9,754 bases of DNA from Methanotrichaceae archaeon (GTDB lineage: Archaea > Halobacteriota > Methanosarcinia > Methanotrichales > Methanotrichaceae). Shown one piece after another: positions 1-6,683 of the stretch. The notes under the pieces are model-generated. The model ran no database searches and was not told the origin of the DNA. It saw only the letters and a list, made by a program, of their open reading frames with translations. The stretch covers positions 1 to 9,754 of the forward strand of contig DUKF01000154.1 of the NCBI GenBank assembly GCA_013329455.1. Direction: 5' to 3'. The position numbers and the translations under genes are program-made. Position 1 is the stretch's first letter, and each line of letters begins with the position of its first letter.

Positions 1-14
1 ACGGAGTTGTAGAA

Positions 15-1421
15 ATGGCAGAAGAAATCGAACTGGACATGTCCCCTATGTACGAGGGGGAGCGGATCAGGAAAGGCGACATTTGGGTAGAGATGGGCGG
101 TCCCAAGGCGGACGGCTTTGAGCTCTCTATTGCCGCATCAATGGACGATGTCGAGGACGGCAAGGTCACCGTCAAAGGCCCCGAGCTCAGCGAGATCGAG
201 GAAGGCACAACAATCCCCTTCGGCATGATCTTCAAGGTTGCCGGCGAGCTTATCGAGCCCGACCTCGAGGCGATTATCGAGAGACGTAACCACGCACTTC
301 TCTCCTACGTCCACGGCCTTATGCACCTGAACCAGAGGGACGCTATCTGGATGAGAGCAGGCCTCGACGTTAAGAAGGCAGGAGTAACCTCCTGGGAACA
401 GATCTTCAAGAACGTCATGAGCCTCTACAAGGCCGAGATGCCCTTCATCGAGAAGATAGAAGCCGTCGTCTTGACCTCACCTGAGGAGGTCGCCAAGGGT
501 CTCGAGGAAGCTCATGCCAAGTACGGTGCCAGAGACGAGCGTTCCAAGGGTCTCCACGACGAGGAGGTCGACGTCTTCTACGGCTGCACACTCTGCCAGG
601 CCTTCGCCCCGACGAGCGCCTGCTGCGTGACGCCCGACAGACCTTCCCTTTGCGGTGCTATCACCTGGTTCGACGGCCGTGCCGCGGCAAAGGTCGATCC
701 CGAGGGCCCTCAGTTCCCGATCCCCAAAGAGGGAGTAATTGACGAGATCGCCGGCGAGTACGAGTCGGTCAACGAGATGGCAGCCTCCAGGTCCGGTGGC
801 GAGTACGACAGGATGGCTCTTTACACCTTCTTCGACGCGCCCCACACCTCTTGTGGCTGTTTCGAGACTATCGGCTTCTACCTGCCCGAGGTTGACGGCA
901 TAGGCATAGTCGACCGAGACTTCACGAGCCCAACGCCGAACGGTCTTCCCTTCTCTACGATGGCAGGCCAGGCTGGCGGCGGCAAGCAGGTCGTAGGTTT
1001 CCTCGGCATGGGTCTTCTCTACTACTTCTCACCCAAGTTCCTCCAGGCCGACGGCGGCTGGAGACGCATCGTCTGGATGCCAAAGGAGCTCAAGGAGAAG
1101 GTGAAAGAGGGCATCGACGAGGATATGTTCGCCAAGATCGCTACCGAAGAGGACGCAACCGACATCACAGCCCTGAAAAAGTTCCTCCTGAAGGTCGAGC
1201 ACCCCGTCGTTGACGGTGTCGAGAGGAAGGTCGACGACAAGAGCGTCTCTGAAGGCTGGACGCTCGAGGACCCCTCCGAGTTCGAGGACGAGGTCATCGC
1301 TTTCGTCGAGGAGAGCGGAGGCGACATCGACGTCGACGCGATCAAGGAGAAGCTGCTGATGAGCGAGGGCCAGTTCATGCAGGTCATCGAGTACCTGCAG
1401 GACGAGGGCATACTGGAGTAA
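15..1421 (+). CDS. cdhC: Acetyl-CoA decarbonylase/synthase beta subunit CdhC (acetyl-CoA synthase)
   Basis: This is the ACDS subunit that forms or cleaves the acetyl C-C and C-S bonds at the nickel-containing A-cluster. The 468-residue protein has the full A-cluster ligand set: C191, C194, C203 (with C204 beside it), C213, C280 and C282. From memory, the spacing (C-x2-C-x8-C-x9-C, then C-G-C 67 residues on) equals that of the bacterial ACS ligands. The N-terminus (MSPMYEGERIRK) is typical of methanogen CdhC, and GGAG at 3-6 supports the ATG at 15. Bases 1-12 could be the last codons and TAG stop of an upstream gene, probably another cdh gene, but this cannot be called. After about residue 412 the protein is acidic and ends in three predicted helices resembling a helix-turn-helix, with no Ala/Pro-rich tail. 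Codon use is strongly biased (GAC, GAG, AAG, CTC), suggesting high expression. Confidence 0.96.
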   Translation: MAEEIELDMSPMYEGERIRKGDIWVEMGGPKADGFELSIAASMDDVEDGKVTVKGPELSEIEEGTTIPFGMIFKVAGELIEPDLEAIIERRNHALLSYVHGLMHLNQRDAIWMRAGLDVKKAGVTSWEQIFKNVMSLYKAEMPFIEKIEAVVLTSPEEVAKGLEEAHAKYGARDERSKGLHDEEVDVFYGCTLCQAFAPTSACCVTPDRPSLCGAITWFDGRAAAKVDPEGPQFPIPKEGVIDEIAGEYESVNEMAASRSGGEYDRMALYTFFDAPHTSCGCFETIGFYLPEVDGIGIVDRDFTSPTPNGLPFSTMAGQAGGGKQVVGFLGMGLLYYFSPKFLQADGGWRRIVWMPKELKEKVKEGIDEDMFAKIATEEDATDITALKKFLLKVEHPVVDGVERKVDDKSVSEGWTLEDPSEFEDEVIAFVEESGGDIDVDAIKEKLLMSEGQFMQVIEYLQDEGILE

Positions 1422-1466
1422 GAATTTATAGTATCTCTGTGTTTGAGGGTGTAGGAGGTTAGAGGA

Positions 1467-1652
1467 ATGGCCAAAAAACTGTCACTTAAGCTGAAGAAGA
1501 AGGAACCTAAAGCAGCCGCAGCCCCTGCCGCAGGAGCGGCACCGGCAGCAGGAGCGCCCGCGTTCGCAATGTCTGCAGGCGGGTCAGGCGGGATCAAGCT
1601 GGTCCTCAAGGACGCAAAGGTTACAATCGAAAAGGTGACGCTCGCTAAGTGA
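1467..1652 (+). CDS. Small Ala/Pro-linker protein, first of a tandem pair in the ACDS operon
   Basis: I do not recognise a named family. The 61-residue protein has three parts. Residues 1-12 are a basic segment alternating hydrophobic and polar residues (KKLSLKLKKK). Residues 13-37 are an Ala/Pro/Gly-rich linker. Residues 38-61 are a Gly-rich turn (AGGSGG) followed by an alternating, beta-strand-like end (IKLVLKDAKVTIEKV). It has no cysteine, no signal peptide and no membrane segment. The start is firm: GGAGGT at 1454-1459 lies 7 nt before the ATG. It is 45 nt after cdhC and is a clear paralogue of the gene at 1770. An AT-rich TTTATA at 1425-1430 could be a weak internal promoter. Ala/Pro linkers are known from multienzyme complexes where they tether mobile parts. 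I infer a structural or linker role in the ACDS complex. The alternative is a separate copy of the CdhC C-terminal tail. Confidence 0.8.
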   Translation: MAKKLSLKLKKKEPKAAAAPAAGAAPAAGAPAFAMSAGGSGGIKLVLKDAKVTIEKVTLAK

Positions 1653-1688
1653 GCTCTCACCTTTTCCCTCCTATATCTTAAGTGAGAG
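1649..1688 (+). repeat. Overlapping inverted repeats after the first small gene
   Basis: GTGAG at 1649-1653 can pair with CTCAC at 1656-1660. Alternatively CTCTCAC at 1654-1660 can pair with GTGAGAG at 1682-1688. The two pairings exclude each other, and a pyrimidine tract and a TATA-like element lie in the larger loop. This could be a partial terminator, a processing site or an operator; the function is not shown by the sequence. Confidence 0.4.
1672..1680 (+). promoter_or_regulatory. Possible internal promoter (TATA-like)
   Basis: TATATCTTA stands in the gap between the two small genes. At the usual archaeal distance of about 26 nt, transcription would begin near 1702, the first base of the hairpin at 1702-1722. 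That would give a leader of about 68 nt before the second small gene and would allow acsF-cdhD-cdhE to be transcribed separately from cdhC. It is based only on composition and spacing. Confidence 0.35.
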
Positions 1689-1701
1689 GGATTGTTCCGA
1701 T

Positions 1702-1722
1702 CGTCACGCCTCCGGCGTGACG
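1702..1722 (+). promoter_or_regulatory. Perfect 9-bp hairpin in the internal leader
   Basis: CGTCACGCC, loop TCC, GGCGTGACG form an uninterrupted GC-rich stem ahead of the second small gene. It is followed by GTTGGTTT, too poor in T for a confident terminator. It may stabilise a 5' end created by the promoter at 1672-1680, or it may attenuate transcription within the operon. Confidence 0.6.
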
Positions 1723-1769
1723 GTTGGTTTCAAAGAGGATTAGGGAGAAATCGAGAGGGAGATATTATT

Positions 1770-1976
1770 ATGGCTGGCAAAAAATTATCGCTTAAGTTGA
1801 AGAAGAAGGCGCCCGAAGCAGCGGCACCGGCCGCAGGAGCAGCACCGGCTGCAGGAGCAGCACCCGCCTTTGCGATGCCTGCAGGAGGGTCTGGCGGCAT
1901 GGTCCTGGAGCTTAAAGGCGCCAACATCTCCATCAAGGAAGTCGTCATAAAACCAAAGAGCGCAAAAGGCAAGTAG
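1770..1976 (+). CDS. Small Ala/Pro-linker protein, second of a tandem pair in the ACDS operon
   Basis: No named family is recognised. The 68-residue protein repeats the plan of its neighbour at 1467: basic alternating N-terminus (KKLSLKLKKK, residues 4-13), Ala/Pro/Gly linker (14-37), Gly-rich turn (GGSGG, 39-43), a beta-like segment (MVLELKGANISIKEVVIK) and a short Lys-rich end. The ATG at 1770 is preferred because GGGAG at 1757-1761 lies 8 nt upstream and because it aligns with the neighbour's start. The open frame extends further upstream but covers the 1702-1722 hairpin and does not resemble the family. The DNA of the two copies differs mostly at silent positions while the protein plan is kept, suggesting an old duplication under selection. 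It lies 12 nt before the acsF-like gene. The likely role is the same as its paralogue's: a structural or linker part of ACDS, by inference. Confidence 0.8.
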   Translation: MAGKKLSLKLKKKAPEAAAPAAGAAPAAGAAPAFAMPAGGSGGMVLELKGANISIKEVVIKPKSAKGK

Positions 1977-1988
1977 AAGGCTAGTACC

Positions 1989-2750
1989 GTGGGGAAAGTT
2001 ATAGCGATAACCGGAAAAGGCGGCACCGGCAAGACCGCGGTCACCGCAATGATAATCAGGTCTCTTCTTAAAAGAGGCGAGAAATCCACCATACTGGCCA
2101 TAGACGCCGACCCTGACGCAAACCTCGCAGACGCGCTGGGGGATGATGTGGAGATGACCGTTGGGGACATAAGAGAGGGGATTCAAGATTCTCGGATCTC
2201 GTTGCCGCCAGATTACGACAAGAAGCAGCTTTTTGCGGCGAAGATCTTCGAAGCGCTTCTGGAGAAGGACGGATACGATCTTTTGGTGATGGGCCGGTCG
2301 GAAGGGTCTGGATGTTACTGTTTTCTCAATTCTTTGCTGAAAGGGATCATGGACGAGACCATCAACGACTACGATTTGGTCATCGTGGATTCTCCGGCAG
2401 GACTTGAACATTTGAGCCGCAAGACCATCTCTGAAGTGGATTCGCTCATTGTTGTCACCGACGAGTCTCGAAGAGGGCTCAAGACCGCAGAGACGATCAG
2501 ACAGCTCGCCGACGAGCTCAATCTGAAGTACGGGAACCTCTACATCATAGCGAACAAGGTTCACGATCTGAGCAAAGATCAGATCCTCAAGGTTGCTACC
2601 GGTCTGGGTCTGAAGGTTATCGGCATGATTCCCTATGATGAGAATGTCGCTCGGCTCGATCTGGTCGGTGACCCGTTGGTCGACCTGCCAGACGACTCTC
2701 CTGCAGTCGTGGAAGTGGAGGAGCGCATAATCAAAGAGATCGGTCTATGA
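1989..2750 (+). CDS. acsF: CooC/AcsF-type nickel-insertion ATPase for CODH/ACS
   Basis: This is a P-loop ATPase of the MinD/CooC/AcsF group, which assists ATP-dependent nickel loading of CODH and acetyl-CoA synthase active sites in the cytoplasm. The 253-residue protein has a deviant Walker A, GKGGTGKT at residues 9-16 with the signature K10 and K15. It also has AIDADPDANL at about 37-46 and a Walker B-like VIVDSPAG with D134. C109-Y110-C111 is the CxC pair typical of CooC-type proteins, which binds metal at the dimer interface. The start is GTG, supported by GAAGG at 1976-1980. The gene is separated by 12 nt from each neighbour and sits between cdhC and cdhD, as in other methanogen cdh operons. 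Its codon use is less biased than that of the cdh genes (more GAT, TTG, TTT), suggesting lower expression. Whether it is called CooC or AcsF cannot be settled here. Confidence 0.88.
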   Translation: MGKVIAITGKGGTGKTAVTAMIIRSLLKRGEKSTILAIDADPDANLADALGDDVEMTVGDIREGIQDSRISLPPDYDKKQLFAAKIFEALLEKDGYDLLVMGRSEGSGCYCFLNSLLKGIMDETINDYDLVIVDSPAGLEHLSRKTISEVDSLIVVTDESRRGLKTAETIRQLADELNLKYGNLYIIANKVHDLSKDQILKVATGLGLKVIGMIPYDENVARLDLVGDPLVDLPDDSPAVVEVEERIIKEIGL

Positions 2751-2762
2751 GGGGAGCTCAAT

Positions 2763-4115
2763 ATGGGAGAGAAACTAAGCATATCCGACTTAAATAAGAA
2801 ATTGGCGGAAATGGACGTAAAGTCCCTCGAGGGGATCACCATCGAGGGAGACATTGAACTGGAGATTGACGCTGGAGCTGGCGGCGTTGGACCTCTCTTC
2901 GCCTACTACTTCGGCGAAGAGGTAGCAAAGGTTGCGGTCCAGATGGTCAACATGGCCAAGGCCTTCGGCTATCCTGTGGACAACCTGCTTCAACCGGTTG
3001 CGGTGGCTCAGGCCGTATCACCCGCACCCGATGAGCTGGCCAAGGCCGCAGCTGCAATTCCGGCCTTCAAGATACCCGACACTCTCAAGAGCGCTAAGTT
3101 CCAGGTGGGCACCGACAAGACCTGGAAGACTCAGATCCAGGAGGTCCAGTTAGGGGCCACCAAGTCCGAGGGCGGTTCCAGAGGTCACGTGATCAAGATC
3201 GGCGGCGAGAAGGCGATGCCCTTCTTCTACGACGCTGCGATGCCAAACAGGCCCGTCGTCACCATCGACGTCTTCGACATGCCGATCGGCATGGCCAAGG
3301 CGGTCAAGATGCACTACGATGACGTCATGAGCGATCCCGCAGACTGGGCCAAGAAGGCGGTCAAGGAGTTCGGCGCAGACCTCGTGACGACTCACCTGAT
3401 CAGCACCGACCCCCTGATCAAGGACACCTCCGCCAAGGAAGCTGTGAAAGTTGTGGAGGACGTCCTCCAGGCCGTTGACGTCCCGATCGTGATCGGTGGC
3501 AGCGGTAACCCCGAGAAAGACGTAGAGGTTCTGTCCAAGGCTTGTGAGGTGGCTCAGGGCGAGCGCGCCCTCATCGCCAGCGCCAGCCTGAACCTGGACT
3601 GGGAGGCCATAGGAAAGGCCTGCGTTGCGACAGACAACGTATGTCTCGCCTGGACTCAGCTCGAGATCAACGCCCAGAAGGAGCTTGACAGGAAGCTGAT
3701 GAAGGTTGCAGGCGTGCCCAGAGAATCCATCGTGATGGACCCGACCACTGCGGCCCTCGCTTACGGTATGGACTTCGCCTACTCCAACATGGAGCGGATC
3801 AGGCTCGGTGGCCTGAAGGGCGACCAGGAGCTGAACTTCCCGATGTCCTCGGGTACCACCAACGCCTGGGGCGTCAGAGAGGCCTGGATGGTCAGGTCTC
3901 CCAACAAGAACGACTCCGACTGGGGCGACAGGATGCTGAGAGGTCCGATCTGGGAGATTCTCACCGGGTTCTCGCTGGCCATGGCCGGTGTCGACATCTT
4001 CATGATGATGAACCCGATAGCGGTCACCTACCTGCAGGAGATCACCCAGTCTCTGATGGGCCTGATCAAGGCGGAGACGCCTGACACCGCCAACTGGATC
4101 ACAACGGAGGTGTGA
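2763..4115 (+). CDS. cdhD: ACDS delta subunit CdhD (corrinoid/iron-sulfur protein, small subunit)
   Basis: CdhD pairs with CdhE to form the corrinoid/Fe-S protein that carries the methyl group between the A-cluster of CdhC and tetrahydrosarcinapterin. At 450 residues it is near the family length. Residues 1-75 form an N-terminal region including [20 protein letters not shown]. The rest looks like the TIM-barrel fold of the family, with typical segments [49 protein letters not shown] and [17 protein letters not shown]. It has no Fe-S cysteine motif, as expected, since that belongs to CdhE. The start is supported by GGGGAG at 2751-2756, 6 nt before the ATG, and the gene follows acsF by 12 nt. 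Its stop lies inside the ribosome-binding region of cdhE, so translation of the two partners is probably coupled. Confidence 0.96.
   Translation: MGEKLSISDLNKKLAEMDVKSLEGITIEGDIELEIDAGAGGVGPLFAYYFGEEVAKVAVQMVNMAKAFGYPVDNLLQPVAVAQAVSPAPDELAKAAAAIPAFKIPDTLKSAKFQVGTDKTWKTQIQEVQLGATKSEGGSRGHVIKIGGEKAMPFFYDAAMPNRPVVTIDVFDMPIGMAKAVKMHYDDVMSDPADWAKKAVKEFGADLVTTHLISTDPLIKDTSAKEAVKVVEDVLQAVDVPIVIGGSGNPEKDVEVLSKACEVAQGERALIASASLNLDWEAIGKACVATDNVCLAWTQLEINAQKELDRKLMKVAGVPRESIVMDPTTAALAYGMDFAYSNMERIRLGGLKGDQELNFPMSSGTTNAWGVREAWMVRSPNKNDSDWGDRMLRGPIWEILTGFSLAMAGVDIFMMMNPIAVTYLQEITQSLMGLIKAETPDTANWITTEV
4106..4112 (+). promoter_or_regulatory. Ribosome binding site deciding the cdhE start
   Basis: GGAGGTG lies at the end of cdhD. 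A GTG at 4112 would begin only 1 nt after the GGAGG core, too close for initiation, whereas the in-frame TTG at 4121 begins 10 nt after it. The protein from TTG also matches the usual CdhE N-terminus. Confidence 0.65.
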
Positions 4116-4120
4116 TAGCC

Positions 4121-5545
4121 TTGAAGGAAACTAGCCCACTTAACCTGTACAAGTTCCTGCCTCAGACCAACTGCGGCGATTGCGGTGAGCAGACCTGTAT
4201 GGCCTTTGCAGCGGGTCTGATCAACAGGGAGAGAACTGTAGAGGAGTGCAAGCCCCTCTTCGACGAGAAGAAACAGAAGAAGTACGCCAAGAAGCTGGCC
4301 AAGCTCAGGGACGTCATCGCTCCCGAGGTCGCCCTCGTCTATATTGGAACCGGTGACAAACAGGTGAAGGTCGGTGGCGAGGACGTGATGTACCGCCATC
4401 AGATGACCTTCTTCAACAAGCCGCCATTTGCCTACGACGTCACTGATTCCATGAACGAGGCAGACCTCGTCGAGAGAGTCAAGCTGATCGACACCTGGAA
4501 GAAGTTCTACATCGGCAACTGGGAAGAGATCGAGATGGTGGCTGTCAGGTCCGTCACTGGTGACGCTGACAAGTTCGCCAAGTGTGTCAAAAAGGTAGTT
4601 GAGAACACCGACAAGCCTCTGATCCTCTGCTCCTTCGACCCCAAGGTCCTCAAGGCAGGCCTCGAGGTCTGTGCCGAGAAGAGACCTCTCATCTACGCCG
4701 CCACCAAAGAGAACTGGAAGGAGGTCGCTCAGCTCGCCTACGACTACAAGGTACCGGTGACCCTGAGAGCCCCCTTCGACCTCGACGGTCTGGTGAGCAT
4801 GGTCCTCACCTTCAAGGAGATGGGGATCAACGATCTGGTCCTCGACCCCGGAACCGCACCCAACGGCGAGAAGCTGCAAGAGACCCTCCAGAACTTCATA
4901 AAGCTCAGGAGAGCCGCCGTCGAGGAGAGCCAGAAGGACTTCAGCTATCCTGTCATGGCTCTGCCGATCAACGCCTGGATGACCACCGACGACCCCGTCA
5001 GGGGTGCCTACTGGGAGAGCGTCATTTCCGCAGCCTTCGTCTGCCGTGGTGCGGACATAATGGTCAGGCACTCGATCGAGCCTCACAGCGTCATGCCCGA
5101 CATGCACATGAGGTTCAACATCTACACCGACCCCAGAACCCCTGTCCAGGTCAAACCGGGCCTCAACAAGGTGGGCAAACCAAACGAGGACTCGCCGATC
5201 TTCCTCACCACCAACTTCGCCCTGACCTACTACACGGTGGAGTCTGACCTCGGGTCCAACGACATCGACTGCTACCTCCTAGCGGTGAACACCGACGGTA
5301 TCGGTGTCCAGGCATCTGTCGCTGGCGGCCAATTGACCCCCAGCAAGATCAAGGATGCTTTCGCAGAGGCCGAAGTCGACTTTGCGAAGACCAGCCATAA
5401 GTCTTTCATTCTACCCGGAATGGCTGCCAAGTTCAGCGGCGAGCTGGACGACCTCTACAAGTACGAGGTCAAGGCCCTGGTAGGTCCCGAGGACTCGGGA
5501 CGTATCCCCGGCTGGATGGAAAAGCAGTGGCCACCAAAGAAGTAA
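4121..5545 (+). CDS. cdhE: ACDS gamma subunit CdhE (corrinoid/iron-sulfur protein, large subunit)
   Basis: CdhE carries the corrinoid and a [4Fe-4S] cluster that reductively reactivates it; with CdhD it shuttles the methyl group between CdhC and tetrahydrosarcinapterin. From TTG the protein has 474 residues. The N-terminal Fe-S domain shows C18, C21, C26 and C43 (C-x2-C-x4-C-x16-C) in the family context PQTNCGDCGEQTC. A TIM-barrel region follows, and the last roughly 150 residues form the corrinoid-binding domain, with LLAVNTDGIGVQASVAGGQ and SHKSFILPGMAAKFSGEL. TTG is chosen over the GTG at 4112 because of ribosome-site spacing and because the resulting start (MKETSPLNLYKFLPQTNCG) resembles known CdhE starts. 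It is the last gene of the unit and is followed 10 nt later by a terminator hairpin. Confidence 0.96.
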   Translation: MKETSPLNLYKFLPQTNCGDCGEQTCMAFAAGLINRERTVEECKPLFDEKKQKKYAKKLAKLRDVIAPEVALVYIGTGDKQVKVGGEDVMYRHQMTFFNKPPFAYDVTDSMNEADLVERVKLIDTWKKFYIGNWEEIEMVAVRSVTGDADKFAKCVKKVVENTDKPLILCSFDPKVLKAGLEVCAEKRPLIYAATKENWKEVAQLAYDYKVPVTLRAPFDLDGLVSMVLTFKEMGINDLVLDPGTAPNGEKLQETLQNFIKLRRAAVEESQKDFSYPVMALPINAWMTTDDPVRGAYWESVISAAFVCRGADIMVRHSIEPHSVMPDMHMRFNIYTDPRTPVQVKPGLNKVGKPNEDSPIFLTTNFALTYYTVESDLGSNDIDCYLLAVNTDGIGVQASVAGGQLTPSKIKDAFAEAEVDFAKTSHKSFILPGMAAKFSGELDDLYKYEVKALVGPEDSGRIPGWMEKQWPPKK

Positions 5546-5555
5546 AAGCGATAGA

Positions 5556-5597
5556 GTGTGCCCTCTGAGGGGCACACCTTTTCTCTCTATTTTTATC
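5556..5597 (+). terminator. Transcription terminator of the cdh operon
   Basis: GTGTGCCC (5556-5563) and GGGCACAC (5570-5577) form a perfect 8-bp stem with a 6-nt loop. A pyrimidine tract containing TTTT and TTTTT runs follows. It lies directly after cdhE and before the convergent 116-aa gene, so it may also limit readthrough from the opposite strand. Confidence 0.75.
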
Positions 5598-5692
5598 AGA
5601 ATTCGGTTTTAATCAGATCTGGCGACAGGACGCTAGGATTTGTGTAAATTCGTCCGTTGGCCGAAGTAATCTCGTTATTCCTATCGAGCCTT

Positions 5693-6043
5693 TCACTCGA
5701 TCTCTTCTGGCTCGCCTGACGCGAGAAGCAGATCTTTGAAGAGGAGTATCTCGATGACCTGGGATACGTACCTTCTTTGCTGATACCTCTGGATGTCCTC
5801 GTTCATCTTCAGATCGCTCTCTATCTGGACCCTGATCAGGGCCATCCGAAGGTCTCGCCTCTCCTCGTCGTTCAGCTTGAGGGAACATATCTCCTTCAGC
5901 ATTCTAGGCAGGCTAAGTGGATCCTTGAGGATCCTTACTAGCAGGAGTATGTACCCCTTAGGTTCGGAAGGTCTCGCCTCTCCTGTGAGAGTTTCCAGGT
6001 CTTCGACCGAGTATTTTTCGTCGTCTATCGTAACGTAATCCAT
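5693..6043 (-). CDS. Unrecognised 116-aa helical protein, last gene of the cob operon
   Basis: I do not recognise a family. The protein is soluble and charged, with no signal peptide, no clear membrane segment and a single cysteine (C53). Residues 1-27 are acidic (VTIDDEKYSVEDLETLTG). From about residue 30 it looks almost wholly helical: YILLLVRILKDPLSLPRML, then a charged helix LNDEERRDLRMALIRVQIE, then NEDIQRYQQRRYVSQVIEILLF, and an acidic end. The ATG at 6043 is preceded on its strand by GGGGAT, 6 nt before the start. It begins 16 nt after cobY, so it is probably cotranscribed with cobZ-cobS-cobY. A 6-bp hairpin (ATCGAG / CTCGAT, 5683-5701) overlaps its stop but has no T-run on this strand. 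A corrinoid-related role is possible only from position. It could equally be an unrelated lineage-specific protein. Confidence 0.75.
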   Translation of the reverse strand: MDYVTIDDEKYSVEDLETLTGEARPSEPKGYILLLVRILKDPLSLPRMLKEICSLKLNDEERRDLRMALIRVQIESDLKMNEDIQRYQQRRYVSQVIEILLFKDLLLASGEPEEIE

Positions 6044-6059
6044 ATCTTCATCCCCAAAC

Positions 6060-6683
6060 TCAAATCTTTAAATCTCCTCGGAGGATTGAATCGCATATCG
6101 CAAGATCCCTCGAAGAGTTCACGTTCACCGCCAGCTCTACCCTGTCGAGGATCAAGTGGTAGTCCTCCTGTTCGAACCTTATCCTCGATCCCAATAGGAC
6201 GTTCACTCCCGAGGGCACTATGAACCGCCCCCGATAGTTGAAGAGGGCGTCGGGCTTTCCTCCGATCCGCCGGTATATCTCCAGGGGCGCGTGGACCGAG
6301 AGGGCGGGCTCGGGCACCTTCTCGTAGACTTCGATTATCTCATCTACGATATCTCCTCTCAATAGGGGCAGATCCGCCATCACGATCAGGACGGGCTCAT
6401 CGATCCCCGCCTCCTCGACGGCGAAGACCATGTCGGGAACGTATCCCTCGCCCGGGGTCTCCACCACATCGAGCCCCACCTCATCCTCGGCCCATCTTCT
6501 CGTCTCGGGGACGTTGGAGGTGGCCGCCACAAGGATTCTCTCAACGGAGCTAGCCTGGAGAGCGCTGAAGACGTGGTCGATGAGGGGCCGGTCGAGAAGC
6601 CGGACCATCGGCTTTTCTCCCATCTTCAGCCTGGTTCCAAGCCCCCCTGCCATCACCACGGCGTCCAGAAGAAAACCTCCCAT
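6060..6683 (-). CDS. cobY: CobY, adenosylcobinamide-phosphate guanylyltransferase
   Basis: CobY transfers GMP from GTP to adenosylcobinamide phosphate, making AdoCbi-GDP, the substrate of CobS; it is the archaeal replacement of bacterial CobU guanylyltransferase activity. The protein shows the nucleotidyltransferase fold: AGGLGTRL at residues 12-19 with the following EKP (23-25), MADLPLL at 102-108, and a late FIVPSGVNVL segment. As drawn from ATG 6683 it has 207 residues and overlaps cobS by 31 nt, with no ribosome site. A better start is CTG at 6668-6666: GGAGG at 6680-6676 precedes it by 7 nt, and the protein would begin (M)DAVVMAGGLGTRL, aligning with the usual MDALxMAGGKGTR start. The true length is then probably 202 residues. 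It is followed 16 nt later by the 116-aa gene. Confidence 0.9.
   Translation of the reverse strand: MGGFLLDAVVMAGGLGTRLKMGEKPMVRLLDRPLIDHVFSALQASSVERILVAATSNVPETRRWAEDEVGLDVVETPGEGYVPDMVFAVEEAGIDEPVLIVMADLPLLRGDIVDEIIEVYEKVPEPALSVHAPLEIYRRIGGKPDALFNYRGRFIVPSGVNVLLGSRIRFEQEDYHLILDRVELAVNVNSSRDLAICDSILRGDLKI

Noticed and set aside
1692..1769. Upstream in-frame extension of the second small gene
   Set aside because: It would cover the perfect hairpin at 1702-1722, lacks a ribosome site and breaks the alignment with the first small gene.
1785..2564. 259-codon open frame on the minus strand opposite the second small gene and acsF
   Set aside because: It is antisense to a clear P-loop ATPase; the predicted protein is low-complexity at its end and unlike any family.
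4028..5107. Long open frame of 359 codons on the minus strand opposite cdhE
   Set aside because: It is a mirror of the strongly biased codon use of cdhE; the protein has no family features, and cdhE is certain.
5683..5701. 6-bp hairpin at the stop of the 116-aa gene as a terminator
   Set aside because: The stem is short, overlaps the stop codon, and has no T-run after it on the minus strand.
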